Source: an uncultured Bacteroidota bacterium
Lineage (GTDB): Bacteria; Bacteroidota; Bacteroidia; Bacteroidales; GWA2-32-17
DNA: 49,756 nt
Direction of reading: 5' to 3'
Assembly: GCA_903837285.1 (NCBI GenBank)
Contig: CAILUD010000011.1
Span: 1 to 49,756, forward strand
Shown piece after piece: positions 26,709 through 35,073 of this stretch. A program made the position numbers and the translations under genes. The notes beneath the pieces were generated by a model that worked only from the letters and a program-made list of their open reading frames with translations, was not told where the DNA came from and ran no database searches. Within the stretch, counting starts at the first letter, position 1, and every line of letters begins with the position of its first letter.

Positions 26709-26839
26709 ACCATATTTTTAAATATAGAACACTAATTTTTAAAAAGATAAGTAATTATCCTCTGTTAAAAAAACTAAATTGCTGAAATTTAATAAAATAT
26801 GTTAATAAAATGTTAATAACTCTGTTGATAAGATTGTAT

Positions 26840-28246
26840 CTATCTAATAACTAATAGGGCAATGTTTTCAACATGTTGTGTATGGGGAAACATATCTATT
26901 GGTTGAATTTTTACAACCTTATAATCAATATTTAACAACTCTACATCGCGAGCCTGAGTAGCAGGATTGCAACTTACATAAACAATTTTTTTAGGTTTTG
27001 TTTTAAGTATGGTTTCAATAACTTCCTTACTAATTCCATTTCTTGGTGGATCTATCACAATAACATCTGGCTTACCATTTAATGCAATAAACTCATCATT
27101 AAGAACTTCTTTTGTGTCGCCAGCATAAAAAACAGCATTTGTTATATCATTAAGCAAAGCATTTTCACGAGCATTTATAACTGCATCTTCAATAAATTCA
27201 ATTCCGGCTATTTTTTTTGCATTTTTTGCAAGATATAAACCAATAGTTCCTGTTCCCGAATAAAGATCATAAACGACTTCATTGCCTGTTAATTCTGCAA
27301 ATTCTTTTACTTTGTTATATAATACACCTGCTTGTGTGGAATTTGTTTGGAAAAATGATTTCGGACTAATTTTAAATTTTAATCCATTTAAATTTTCAAT
27401 CAGATGACTTTCTCCTTTATATAAAACAGGAGTTATTCCATCTAAACTGTCGTTATGTTTTGGATTAATTGCAATATATATTGAAGTTAAATTTGGAAAT
27501 TTTTCAATAATATGAGATAGAATTATTTCTTGCCACACATTGTTTTCACTGAACAAACAAAGAATTATCATTACTTGTCCATCTAATGTATTTCTAATAA
27601 TAAGATTCCTTACATAACCCGTGTGTAACTTTAAATCAAAAAAAGGAATCTCATTCTTTACACAAATTTCATAAACTTCTTTTCTGATAGCGTTTGATGG
27701 CTCCTCTTGCAAATAACACTTATCAACCTGAAGAACTTTATCAAATCTTCCTGGAATATGAAAACCAGCTCCCCAATAATCTGTTGGTTTAGGCAATTCT
27801 TCTTCACCGTCATAAAGCCAGCGTTTATTAGAAAAAGTAAATTCTAATTTATTTCTATAATTTGTTGTTTTCTCTGATGAAATAATTGGAAATATTTCAC
27901 CTAAATCAATTTTACCAATTCTTTGAAGCTGATCAATTACTTGTTTGTTTTTAAAATATAACTGTTTTTCGTATGGTAAATTCTGCCATTTGCAACCACC
28001 ACAAACTCCAAAATGAGAGCAAAAAGGTTCCGCTCTCAACTCTGAAAGTTTTACCATTTTAACTACTTTTCCTTCTAGATAATTTTTATTTTTTCTTGTA
28101 ACAAGAACATCAACTATATCACCAGGTACAACAAATGGAACAAAAAGCACTTTATTTTCAACGCGAGCAATAGCTTTTCCCTCAGCGGCGACATCAATAA
28201 TTTCTACATTTTCTAATATTACTCGTGTATTATGTTTTCTTGCCAT
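26840..28246 (-). CDS. rlmD: 23S rRNA (uracil-5-)-methyltransferase, RlmD/RumA type
   Basis: SAM-dependent enzyme that methylates C5 of a uridine in 23S rRNA (U1939 for RlmD). An N-terminal TRAM domain (about 10-65) is followed by an iron-sulfur site with Cys76, Cys82 and Cys85 (CSHFGVCGGCKWQNLPYEKQ) and a fourth Cys near 177 (DKCYLQEE). The SAM motif is VYDLYSGTGTIGLYLA. Catalysis uses DPPRNG and the nucleophile Cys in VYVSCNPATQARD. RlmC and RlmCD have similar layouts, so the exact uridine is inferred. It overlaps the nudix gene by one base and ends the gatE-gatD-nudix-rlmD operon. Confidence 0.9.
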   Translation of the reverse strand: MARKHNTRVILENVEIIDVAAEGKAIARVENKVLFVPFVVPGDIVDVLVTRKNKNYLEGKVVKMVKLSELRAEPFCSHFGVCGGCKWQNLPYEKQLYFKNKQVIDQLQRIGKIDLGEIFPIISSEKTTNYRNKLEFTFSNKRWLYDGEEELPKPTDYWGAGFHIPGRFDKVLQVDKCYLQEEPSNAIRKEVYEICVKNEIPFFDLKLHTGYVRNLIIRNTLDGQVMIILCLFSENNVWQEIILSHIIEKFPNLTSIYIAINPKHNDSLDGITPVLYKGESHLIENLNGLKFKISPKSFFQTNSTQAGVLYNKVKEFAELTGNEVVYDLYSGTGTIGLYLAKNAKKIAGIEFIEDAVINARENALLNDITNAVFYAGDTKEVLNDEFIALNGKPDVIVIDPPRNGISKEVIETILKTKPKKIVYVSCNPATQARDVELLNIDYKVVKIQPIDMFPHTQHVENIALLVIR

Positions 28247-28869
28247 TATTTTATATTCTTATAAACTGATAAAAACTCATTCCAGATCATTGCAGTGGCT
28301 CCCCAAATTTTATAACCATCAATTATAAAACAAGGAGAAGTATATGTTTTTTCTTTGTATTCAAATGTGAAAGAAGAATGATTTTTAATGTCAAGAAAAA
28401 CCTCTATTGGCGTTTCTAAAATTGCTTCAACCTCATCTTTACTTCCAACTAAAATTGGTTTTCCATTCATGCTAACAATATACGGATGAACCATAATATT
28501 GCTAACTGGTATATGTAATGGACTTAATTCACCAACAAATTCAATTTGATCTTTTTTTATTCCTACCTCCTCTTCAGCTTCACGAATTGCAGTAGCAAAC
28601 AAATCTTCATCATCTTCCTCAACCATTCCGCCTGGAAATGCCATTTGTCCACTATGAGGACCATGTCCAACTGTTCTTTTTATAAACACCACCGACCACT
28701 TAGCATCGTGCAAATAAAGACAAATTAAAACGCTTCCATGACGATGTGGTTCTGTTTGCTCAAATTCTTTATAAAAAATACGATTACCCGAAGCCATTTC
28801 AAACTGAGATTGCTCTCCAGGTAATGGTTTTTGAAGTTCTGTGCGAAGCTTTTCAATAAAATCCACCAA
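28246..28869 (-). CDS. NUDIX hydrolase, probable CoA pyrophosphatase
   Basis: A 207-residue cytoplasmic NUDIX enzyme. The NUDIX box reads MAFPGGMVEEDDEDLFATAI then REAEEEVGI, with the full G-x5-E-x7-REUxEExGU set. The upstream HGPHSGQMAFPGG segment and downstream SPLHIPVSNIMVHPYI match the CoA-pyrophosphatase (YeaB/NudL) group, which cleaves CoA to phosphopantetheine and ADP. It lies 3 bases from gatD and overlaps rlmD by one base. No functional link to tRNA amidation is evident; the shared operon may be historical. Confidence 0.88.
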   Translation of the reverse strand: MVDFIEKLRTELQKPLPGEQSQFEMASGNRIFYKEFEQTEPHRHGSVLICLYLHDAKWSVVFIKRTVGHGPHSGQMAFPGGMVEEDDEDLFATAIREAEEEVGIKKDQIEFVGELSPLHIPVSNIMVHPYIVSMNGKPILVGSKDEVEAILETPIEVFLDIKNHSSFTFEYKEKTYTSPCFIIDGYKIWGATAMIWNEFLSVYKNIK

Positions 28870-28872
28870 ATA

Positions 28873-30261
28873 TTATTTATGAAATGTCTTTAAGAAATCT
28901 TCTACTTCTGGCACTCCACCCTGATAAACCAAATAACCATTGTATGGTTCACGTCTGGTAGTTTCATCATTTATTGGTGTCATCATTAAACGTTTTACCT
29001 CAGCAGGATCGTCGGTTTGTCCAAGTACCCAACCTAATTTTATATAAGCAGTTTCGGGTAAAAAGTTTTCAGCTGGAATAATTCCTTTAGCCATTAAATC
29101 GCGACCGGTATCATAAACATACATATGACAGAAACCATACAAAGTTTGAACAGCCATAAAAATATGAACACCTTTTTTCGCTGCTCTTTCAATTGCAGGA
29201 TACAAAGGTTTGTTAATATGACCTAAACCAGTTCCTGCTATAATTATTCCTCGATAACCATTATCAGTTAATGAATCAATAATATCCGGCTGCATATTTG
29301 GATAATAATAAACAATACTTACCTTATCTTCAAAGTATGGTTTAATTATTACATTTCTGTCTTTACGACGATGATTATATTCTTTTTTAATTGGCCTAAC
29401 ACCATCTTTCTTAGATATTGTTGCGAGAGGTGTATCGCTTAAAGTTCTAAATGTTGAACGATACGATGAGTGCATTTTTCTTACTCTGGTTCCACGATGC
29501 AAAAATCCATATTCATCAGAAGTCGGACCAAACATACAAACCATTACTTCTGCTATATCGCCATGTCCAGCAGCAGTTGCAGCATGAATAAGGTTTAATG
29601 CAGCATCAGAAGATGGTCTGTCACTTGAACGTTGAGAGCCAACCAGAACAATAGGCACTGGAGAATTCTGCACCATAAAAGTTAAAGCAGCAGCAGTATG
29701 ACTTAATGTATCAGTTCCATGGCCAATAATAATTCCATCAATACCATTTTCAATTTCTTTACCAATTGCAATAGCTAATTTTTTATATTGTTCTGGGCCC
29801 ATATTTTCGCTGAAAACAGCGAATAATTTTTCTGTTGTTAAATTACAAACATCAGCTAACTCAGGAACTGCACCATATAATTCTCCTGGTGAAAATGCTG
29901 GAATTACCGCACCAGTTCTATAATCTAAACGAGATGCTATGGTTCCACCAGTACCAATAAGTTTAACGGCAGGAAAACCATCAGTAAATGGAAATTCTTT
30001 TTCGGGAATTTTATAATTTGCTTTCTTATAACCAATCTCTTTCATATCAGTTATAGTAACAACATCAAGTCCAATGTTATAACCGGTAATAATTTTCAGA
30101 ACAATATGCAAATCATCGTCATTTTCTGAACGAGGTAAAACTGTTCCTGCAAATTTTCCACGAGTAGTTTCTATTTCTGCAGTTCCCCAAACTCTTACAT
30201 TATATTTTTTTAATAATTCAAGAGCACGCCCTTTATATCCTTGAAAAAAATCTTCACTCAT
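28873..30261 (-). CDS. gatD: Glu-tRNA(Gln) amidotransferase subunit D (archaeal type)
   Basis: GatD is the asparaginase-like glutaminase that supplies ammonia to GatE for making Gln-tRNA(Gln) from Glu-tRNA(Gln). An N-terminal beta-domain (about 1-85: RVWGTAEIETTRGKFAGTVLPR) precedes the L-asparaginase core. Active-site threonines are visible: Thr107 in IGTGGTIASR, and Thr183-Asp184 with Thr185 in GHGTDTLSHTAAAL. QRSSDRPSSDAALNL is the GatD-specific loop. The N-terminal domain and adjacent gatE distinguish it from plain asparaginase. GatDE is regarded as archaeal, so its place in this bacterial operon is unusual. Length 462 is slightly above archaeal examples. Confidence 0.92.
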   Translation of the reverse strand: MSEDFFQGYKGRALELLKKYNVRVWGTAEIETTRGKFAGTVLPRSENDDDLHIVLKIITGYNIGLDVVTITDMKEIGYKKANYKIPEKEFPFTDGFPAVKLIGTGGTIASRLDYRTGAVIPAFSPGELYGAVPELADVCNLTTEKLFAVFSENMGPEQYKKLAIAIGKEIENGIDGIIIGHGTDTLSHTAAALTFMVQNSPVPIVLVGSQRSSDRPSSDAALNLIHAATAAGHGDIAEVMVCMFGPTSDEYGFLHRGTRVRKMHSSYRSTFRTLSDTPLATISKKDGVRPIKKEYNHRRKDRNVIIKPYFEDKVSIVYYYPNMQPDIIDSLTDNGYRGIIIAGTGLGHINKPLYPAIERAAKKGVHIFMAVQTLYGFCHMYVYDTGRDLMAKGIIPAENFLPETAYIKLGWVLGQTDDPAEVKRLMMTPINDETTRREPYNGYLVYQGGVPEVEDFLKTFHK

Positions 30262-30271
30262 ATTCTGAATA

Positions 30272-32242
30272 TTAATGTTTCTTAATATAACTATTCAATT
30301 CTTTTAGACTAATGTTACCAATTGCTTGTTTTCTCAATTGACCCATTACCCAATTGGCCTTTTCTGTTTCCCCTTTATTTTTTCCAACCTCTTTAAATCT
30401 CTCTTTTAAAAATACTACAGGTGCACAAATATCTTCCTCCTGACGTTTTTTAAACTTCATTGTATCTAACACACCCGAGAATTCCATTTTTGGGTGCTGA
30501 TAAACCATTGGCAACATTTCTTTTGCAAAAAGAAAATTAATTTTTTCCTTATGTAAGAATTTAAAAAGTCCGTAAATAATTTCGTAATTAAATTCTGAAA
30601 CCGGCTTAATTTTTCCCTGAATATTTTTCAAAAAATGCCCAAAGAATGTTCCTACAAAGACAGGCTCAGCTTTAAATTCGTTAACAATCCGTTCAATAAT
30701 TGGCACTAAATTATTTCTGAAAATATAATGATAACAATCTTCAGGAACTCCCCATTTTTTTAATTGATTATATCTGTCAATTACTTCCACCGGAAGTTGT
30801 TTTTGTAACGAATCAATATATTCACTTTCCAATGGGATTGGAGCAGAATCGGTATCTGGATACATTCTATCAGCACCAGGAAGTACTCGTTCAAATATTG
30901 TTGTACCGTCACTTATTGACTTGCGTGTTTCATTGGGTATTCCTTTAAATGCCATTTTACAACGCTCCTCAATAGTTTCTAATGCAGTTTTCATATCATC
31001 TGCTGGTCCCCAAATAATAAGTATTGCATCATTTTCATTGCAACCTAAAAGCTGACTGACTCTATTAAGGTCGTCAATGCTAACATCTGGATAGAACTGC
31101 TCACTGTGAGTCATATTTGGATGCTCCAAACAAGCTATAACCTTTAAACGTTCAGAAATTTCGTTAGCAAAGCATCTTCCAGGTTGAGTAAAATGCGAAA
31201 GAGCAGAATGAAACCCGGTTAAACCAATTGCAATTATTTTATGTTCAGCTTCCCATGCTTCTTTTAGTGCAGGATAAGGAAAATTAAAATCTTTATAATT
31301 TAATTCCTGTGATTTAATTTTCCAGTCATCAATATTTGAAATTGATTTTAATAATTTATCTCTTAGCTGAAGTAAAGACCACTGTCTGAAACATTCATTA
31401 TGCGTTAATTCAGGTATCCATTTGTTATGCGCAACACCTTTAATTTCTACTCTTGAACCGCCTGTACAACTTACGTTTACATCTTCGCGACCAGCACCAA
31501 TTCCAACCCTTACTTTTCCTGTGCTTCTGTTTAAGAAACGGATATAATTTGCAGCTTCCATCACTTCATCAGGATTTACCATATCGGGATAAGTAACAGT
31601 TTCGATAAGTGGCATACCAAGACGATCAGTCATATAAATTCTACGATGCCCAATATCAGAAACCTCACGGCAAGAATCTTCTTCAATGCTTAACTGAATT
31701 AACCTTACTTTTTTATTTTTTAATGGTATTTCACCTTCAACTCCGAGAATTGCAGTACGTTGAAATCCTGTTGGAATGCTACCATCAAGATATTGCTTGC
31801 GGGTAATATGTACTTCGCCAACAATATTAAATTTGCTTAATAATGAAATTTCAAGAGCAATTCCTAATGCTTCTCTGTCAATTTTGAAAGGAGGAGTGTC
31901 ATCTATTTCGTACGTACAAGCTGTTTCGTGTTTTAAACGATAAACAATTTCTTTACGGGTTTTAAATTCCATTAATGCAGTACCATCATATTCACCAAGC
32001 TCACTTAAAGTTGGACGCATATGTCTGATAATCTCAGCATGGTAATCGTCAGGTTTTTGAAATTTTCCGGCTGGACAATTACAAAATAATTTTTCTTTAG
32101 TTTTTAACTGTTGATGAACTTCCAGCCCAGACATAAAGCCTATTCTGTCGTAATCTGCCTGAGTTGCATCTTTTCTGTTAACGTAACCAATAGCTTTTTT
32201 GGTTTCTTCGTAATTTTTTCGCGGATCAAATATTTTGCTCAT
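30272..32242 (-). CDS. gatE: Glu-tRNA(Gln) amidotransferase subunit E (archaeal type)
   Basis: GatE is the GatB-like kinase/transamidase subunit that binds tRNA(Gln), phosphorylates the glutamyl group and amidates it. The opening GLEVHQQLKTKEKLFCNC (39-56) is the family signature, with Cys54 and Cys56. ACTYEIDDTPPF and GRCFANEISERLKV follow. An insert at about 290-410 corresponds to the AspRS-like GAD domain that GatE has and GatB lacks. The C-terminal tail domain (about 510-656) contains KANWVMGQLRKQAIG. Length 656 fits GatE and rules out GatB (about 480). It is the first gene of a four-gene operon, 10 bases before gatD. Confidence 0.93.
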   Translation of the reverse strand: MSKIFDPRKNYEETKKAIGYVNRKDATQADYDRIGFMSGLEVHQQLKTKEKLFCNCPAGKFQKPDDYHAEIIRHMRPTLSELGEYDGTALMEFKTRKEIVYRLKHETACTYEIDDTPPFKIDREALGIALEISLLSKFNIVGEVHITRKQYLDGSIPTGFQRTAILGVEGEIPLKNKKVRLIQLSIEEDSCREVSDIGHRRIYMTDRLGMPLIETVTYPDMVNPDEVMEAANYIRFLNRSTGKVRVGIGAGREDVNVSCTGGSRVEIKGVAHNKWIPELTHNECFRQWSLLQLRDKLLKSISNIDDWKIKSQELNYKDFNFPYPALKEAWEAEHKIIAIGLTGFHSALSHFTQPGRCFANEISERLKVIACLEHPNMTHSEQFYPDVSIDDLNRVSQLLGCNENDAILIIWGPADDMKTALETIEERCKMAFKGIPNETRKSISDGTTIFERVLPGADRMYPDTDSAPIPLESEYIDSLQKQLPVEVIDRYNQLKKWGVPEDCYHYIFRNNLVPIIERIVNEFKAEPVFVGTFFGHFLKNIQGKIKPVSEFNYEIIYGLFKFLHKEKINFLFAKEMLPMVYQHPKMEFSGVLDTMKFKKRQEEDICAPVVFLKERFKEVGKNKGETEKANWVMGQLRKQAIGNISLKELNSYIKKH

Positions 32243-32381
32243 TCTGAACTTTGTTTTTCTGTTGTTTAGCCAATATTTAATTTAAAATAATTATAGCAGT
32301 TTTTAAGTATAATTCCGTGTAAAATTAATTTTCGTAAAGAGATTTCCCAAATAAACCGAAACAATTTATTTGTAGTCTGTT

Positions 32382-33365
32382 TTACTGATTGTTGTACTTC
32401 TCGGCAATCTGGTCAAGAATTTCAATATTTTCCTGATAAGAACTTGAAGTCAGTAATTTAAGCCTATAATCCTTACTATCGGGTAATGATTTTAAATATT
32501 GAACATAATGACGACGCATTGTCATAATTCCTCCAAACTCGCCTTTATCTTTTGCCGATTGTGCTAAATGGTTTTTTGCAATTTCTATCTTTTCAGCAAT
32601 TTTTGGTTCAGGAAGTAACTCACCAGTATCTAAAAAATGGCGGATATGGTTAAATATCCATGGTTTGCCAATAGCAGCACGACCAATCATGATTCCATCA
32701 ACATTATATTGATCAAACATTTCCAATGCTTTTTCGGGACTATCAATATCACCATTCCCAATAATTGGAATTTTTATGCGCGGATTATTTTTCACTTTGC
32801 CAATTAAGGTCCAATCGGCTTTACCTAAATACATTTGTGCCCTTGTTCGCCCATGAATTGTAAGTGCAGAAATTCCAACATCCTGTAATCGCTCAGCTAT
32901 ATCTTCTATATTTTTTGAATTTTCGTCCCAGCCCAAACGGGTTTTTACTGTAACTGGAATTTTAACAGCTTTAATAACTTTTTCGGTTATCTCGACCATT
33001 AAAGGAACATTTCGCATCATACCGCTACCAGCTCCGCGATTTGCAATTTTTTTAACCGGACAACCAAAATTAATATCTACAAATTCGGGTTTTGCTGATT
33101 CTACAAGTAATGCAGCCTCGACCATACTTTCTGGCACATGCCCATAAATCTGAATTCCTATTGGTCTTTCGTAATCTGCAATATTTAGTTTTTGTAAACT
33201 TTTTCTTCCATTGCGAATCAGTCCATCTGACGAAACAAATTCGGTAAACATTACATCAACTCCACCAAGATTTTTACAGATATAACGGAATGTCGAATCA
33301 GTTACATCTTCCATTGGTGCCTGAAAAATTGGCTTGTCTCTTAAATCTATTCCGCAAAAATTCAT
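32382..33365 (-). CDS. dusB: tRNA-dihydrouridine synthase, DusB type
   Basis: FMN-dependent enzyme reducing uridines to dihydrouridine in the tRNA D-loop. A TIM barrel with FQAPMEDVTDSTFR (FMN site), the catalytic Cys in DINFGCPVKKI, the basic Lys in TVKTRLGWD, IHGRTRAQMYLGKADW, GNGDIDS and IMIGRAAIGKPWIF is complete. The C-terminal helical tRNA-binding part is about 245-327. Length 327 is normal. The ATG coincides with the expected transcription start of the box at 33370-33377, so the message may be leaderless. Confidence 0.93.
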   Translation of the reverse strand: MNFCGIDLRDKPIFQAPMEDVTDSTFRYICKNLGGVDVMFTEFVSSDGLIRNGRKSLQKLNIADYERPIGIQIYGHVPESMVEAALLVESAKPEFVDINFGCPVKKIANRGAGSGMMRNVPLMVEITEKVIKAVKIPVTVKTRLGWDENSKNIEDIAERLQDVGISALTIHGRTRAQMYLGKADWTLIGKVKNNPRIKIPIIGNGDIDSPEKALEMFDQYNVDGIMIGRAAIGKPWIFNHIRHFLDTGELLPEPKIAEKIEIAKNHLAQSAKDKGEFGGIMTMRRHYVQYLKSLPDSKDYRLKLLTSSSYQENIEILDQIAEKYNNQ

Positions 33366-33369
33366 GCGG

Positions 33370-33377
33370 CAAAAGTA
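33370..33377 (-). promoter_or_regulatory. TAnnTTTG -7 box abutting dusB
   Basis: The minus strand reads TACTTTTG, ending 4 bases before the dusB ATG. A start 5-7 bases downstream falls at the ATG itself. Confidence 0.5.
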
Positions 33378-33414
33378 ATCAATTTGAAATTTTATTTACA
33401 AGCAATTTTGTTGT

Positions 33415-33430
33415 CACATCTTTCGATGTG
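33415..33430. repeat. Hairpin CACATC-TTTC-GATGTG
   Basis: Six-base perfect arms (33415-33420 and 33425-33430) around a TTTC loop. It has the same TC-TTTC-GA core as the neighbouring GTCAGGTC hairpins, but a different, still fully paired, stem. Confidence 0.7.
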
Positions 33431-33448
33431 AAAATTCGAAATAAAAAA

Positions 33449-33472
33449 CAGTCAGGTCGAAAGACCTGACTG
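33449..33472 (-). repeat. Hairpin repeat, stem CAGTCAGGTC, loop GAAA (copy 1)
   Basis: Perfect 10-base arms around GAAA. It is the same unit as copies at 33485, 49455 and 49617, in the opposite orientation (they have loop TTTC on the plus strand). Confidence 0.9.
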
Positions 33473-33484
33473 TACTCTAGGTTG

Positions 33485-33508
33485 CTGTCAGGTCTTTCGA
33501 CCTGACTG
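33485..33508 (+). repeat. Hairpin repeat, stem GTCAGGTC, loop TTTC (copy 2)
   Basis: Perfect inner 8-base arms (33487-33494 and 33499-33506) around TTTC. It sits 12 bases from copy 1 and faces it. Confidence 0.9.
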
Positions 33509-33527
33509 CATTTACAATACTTTAATT

Positions 33528-33609
33528 CGTCATGGCGGACTCGATCCGCCATCTTATTTATTAGGAGATGCTGCCCTTCGTCTAAGCTCAGGACAAGTTC
33601 AGCATGACG
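33528..33609. repeat. Composite palindrome with ATGGCGGA hairpin
   Basis: ATGGCGGA (33532-33539) pairs with TCCGCCAT (33545-33552) around CTCGA. Outer arms CGTCATG (33528-33534) and CATGACG (33603-33609) bracket the whole piece. The inner segment includes CTTCGTCTAAGCTCAGGAC, a phrase typical of dispersed intergenic repeats. Confidence 0.65.
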
Positions 33610-33622
33610 TCAAATGTTTATT

Positions 33623-34069
33623 TTACGATCTTATTTTATCCAATAATTTGTTTAATGTTACAACTTCTTCTTCAGTTAATTTCTTAAGAAGCTTATCAAC
33701 TTCCATTTCTATACAATCCATCCTACTTAACAACTTTAAGCCATCTTCTGAAATTCTTACATCTTTTTGTCTACGGTCTTCTTTATTTTCGGAACGCTCA
33801 ACAAGTTTTCTTTCATAAAGTTTATCGATAATACGGCTAACATCTGAACTTTTATCGAGCATACGTTCTTTTAAAAAACCAATGGTTGAAGGACCTTCGT
33901 TAAAGCCACGCAAAACACGCAAAATATTGTACTGCTGTTCTGTTACATCATGCCTTTTAAGAAACTGAAGAAATTTATAACTCAAATGATTTGTTGTATA
34001 AGTTAAATTAATCATTCCTTTATGATATTCATTTCGGAATCTTCCTTTAATTTCATCTTCAATTTTCAT
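33623..34069 (-). CDS. MarR family transcriptional regulator
   Basis: A 148-residue winged-helix repressor. The N-terminal helix (about 10-40) leads into HDVTEQQYNILRVLRGFNEGPST, then the recognition region LKERMLDKSSDVSRIIDKLYERKLVERSENKEDRRQKDVRISEDGLKLL, quoted as the MarR winged-helix core at about 62-112, with the DRRQKDVRIS wing. The C-terminal helix handles dimerisation. It lies 71 bases after yceI and has no clear promoter of its own, so it is probably co-transcribed and may autoregulate through the palindrome at 34772-34789. The inducing ligand is unknown. Confidence 0.9.
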   Translation of the reverse strand: MKIEDEIKGRFRNEYHKGMINLTYTTNHLSYKFLQFLKRHDVTEQQYNILRVLRGFNEGPSTIGFLKERMLDKSSDVSRIIDKLYERKLVERSENKEDRRQKDVRISEDGLKLLSRMDCIEMEVDKLLKKLTEEEVVTLNKLLDKIRS

Positions 34070-34095
34070 AATAGCAATATTAAAAAATTAGCCAA

Positions 34096-34130
34096 AGATT
34101 CACAAATTGAATTTTACAATCTGTGAATCT
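34096..34130. repeat. 14-bp near-perfect inverted repeat between yceI and marR
   Basis: Arms AGATTCACAAATTG (34096-34109) and CAATCTGTGAATCT (34117-34130) pair with one mismatch around AATTTTA. It could attenuate marR expression, or be a dispersed repeat. Confidence 0.6.
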
Positions 34131-34140
34131 GCGGTAATTA

Positions 34141-34728
34141 TTACTTAGCTTTTGCTAACTCAACTCTACAGGTAAAAGTAACATCTTCACCAACCATTAA
34201 ACCACCCGATTCGGTTAATGAACTCCAGTTTAAACCATAATCTTTACGATTTAATTTTCCTGAGATTTTAAAACCTGCTTTAGTATTTTTGTAAGGATCA
34301 ACAGCTGTTCCACCATAAACAACATCTAAAGTTAATGATTTTGTTACTCCATGCATTGTAAAATCACCCGTTAGCTTATAGTTCTTCTCATCAACCTTTT
34401 TAAATTCTGTACTTTTAAAAGTTGCCAAAGGAAATTTTTCTGTTTCAAAAAAATCAGCGCCCTTTAAATGTTTATCGCGCATTTCATTAGCTGTATTAAT
34501 GCTTGTTGCATCAATTACAAAATTGATTTTAGCATCAGAAAAATCTGATTTATCACTAAATACATTTCCCTCAAATTTTGTAAACTGACCGGTAACTTCA
34601 GAAATTACCATATGTTCAAGACTAAAGTTTACTGATGAATGAGCTCCATCAAAATCCCATTTTGTTGTTTGTGCATTTACTGCAAATGCTATAAACATTA
34701 CTGCGAAAAATAAATTTATTGTTTTCAT
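34141..34728 (-). CDS. YceI family periplasmic lipid-binding protein
   Basis: A 195-residue protein with signal peptide MKTINLFFAVMFIAFAVNA. The YceI lipocalin-like beta-barrel opens TKWDFDGAHSSVNFSLEHMVISEVTGQF, quoted in part, and contains INTANEMRDKHLKGADFFETEKFP, FTMHGVTKSLTLDV and ISGKLNRKDYGLNW. YceI proteins bind isoprenoid chains such as quinones in the periplasm. The gene has a strong promoter overlapped by a palindrome, and the MarR gene follows, a pairing common in Bacteroidota. I infer stress- or ligand-controlled expression. Confidence 0.93.
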   Translation of the reverse strand: MKTINLFFAVMFIAFAVNAQTTKWDFDGAHSSVNFSLEHMVISEVTGQFTKFEGNVFSDKSDFSDAKINFVIDATSINTANEMRDKHLKGADFFETEKFPLATFKSTEFKKVDEKNYKLTGDFTMHGVTKSLTLDVVYGGTAVDPYKNTKAGFKISGKLNRKDYGLNWSSLTESGGLMVGEDVTFTCRVELAKAK

Positions 34729-34752
34729 TATTTTTAATTTTTAATTACTGCG

Positions 34753-34783
34753 CAAATATACAGCACAACTTTATATGTTACAA
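34753..34783 (-). promoter_or_regulatory. Promoter of yceI (TTG-N20-TATATTTG)
   Basis: On the minus strand TTG (34781-34783) and the perfect -7 box TATATTTG (34753-34760) are separated by 20 bases, the textbook Bacteroidota spacing. Confidence 0.75.
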
Positions 34784-34789
34784 CATATA
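34772..34789. promoter_or_regulatory. Candidate MarR operator over the yceI -33 box
   Basis: TATATGTT and AACATATA form 8-base arms around AC. The site covers the -33 TTG of the yceI promoter, where a bound repressor would block polymerase. The adjacent MarR gene is the obvious candidate. Confidence 0.6.
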
Positions 34790-35049
34790 TTTTGCTAATA
34801 ATTCATTTTTTAACATTATTTATAATCTAAACCTATTTGCAAACTTTGTTTTTTTAAGTATGTTGTTTAATTCTCACTCTTTAGCATATTCTATATTTTA
34901 TAAGAGTCAAAGAGAATACTTAAAAAGACATTTTAAAAATTTGTCTATTTCTATTTGATGCTTTCAAACATACGTATTAAGTTATGTGTTTTAAAACATA
35001 TTTAACATTTCTGAACTGATATTAATGGGTCAGATAGAATAAATTTTTA

Positions 35050-35057
35050 TATTTTTG
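35050..35057 (+). promoter_or_regulatory. TAnnTTTG -7 box for the hem operon
   Basis: TATTTTTG matches exactly, with a start expected near 35064, 10 bases before the hemA ATG. Confidence 0.65.
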
Positions 35058-35073
35058 TCTAAAATTTATAATA

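Larger units (their letters stand above)
34729..35073. other. 345-base divergent intergenic region (yceI / hemA)
   Basis: It holds the yceI promoter with its palindromic operator on the left and the hemA promoter on the right. TGTTTTAAAACA (34987-34998) is a perfect 12-base palindrome about 65 bases upstream of the hemA start point. No gene is visible. Confidence 0.7.

Noticed and set aside
26760..26839. Possible replication origin (AT-rich with TTAT and TGTTAATAA repeats)
   Set aside because: No clear DnaA boxes and no dnaA, dnaN or gyrB nearby.
28873..30261. GatD as a plain L-asparaginase
   Set aside because: The added N-terminal beta-domain, the GatD-specific loop and the adjacent gatE point to the amidotransferase.
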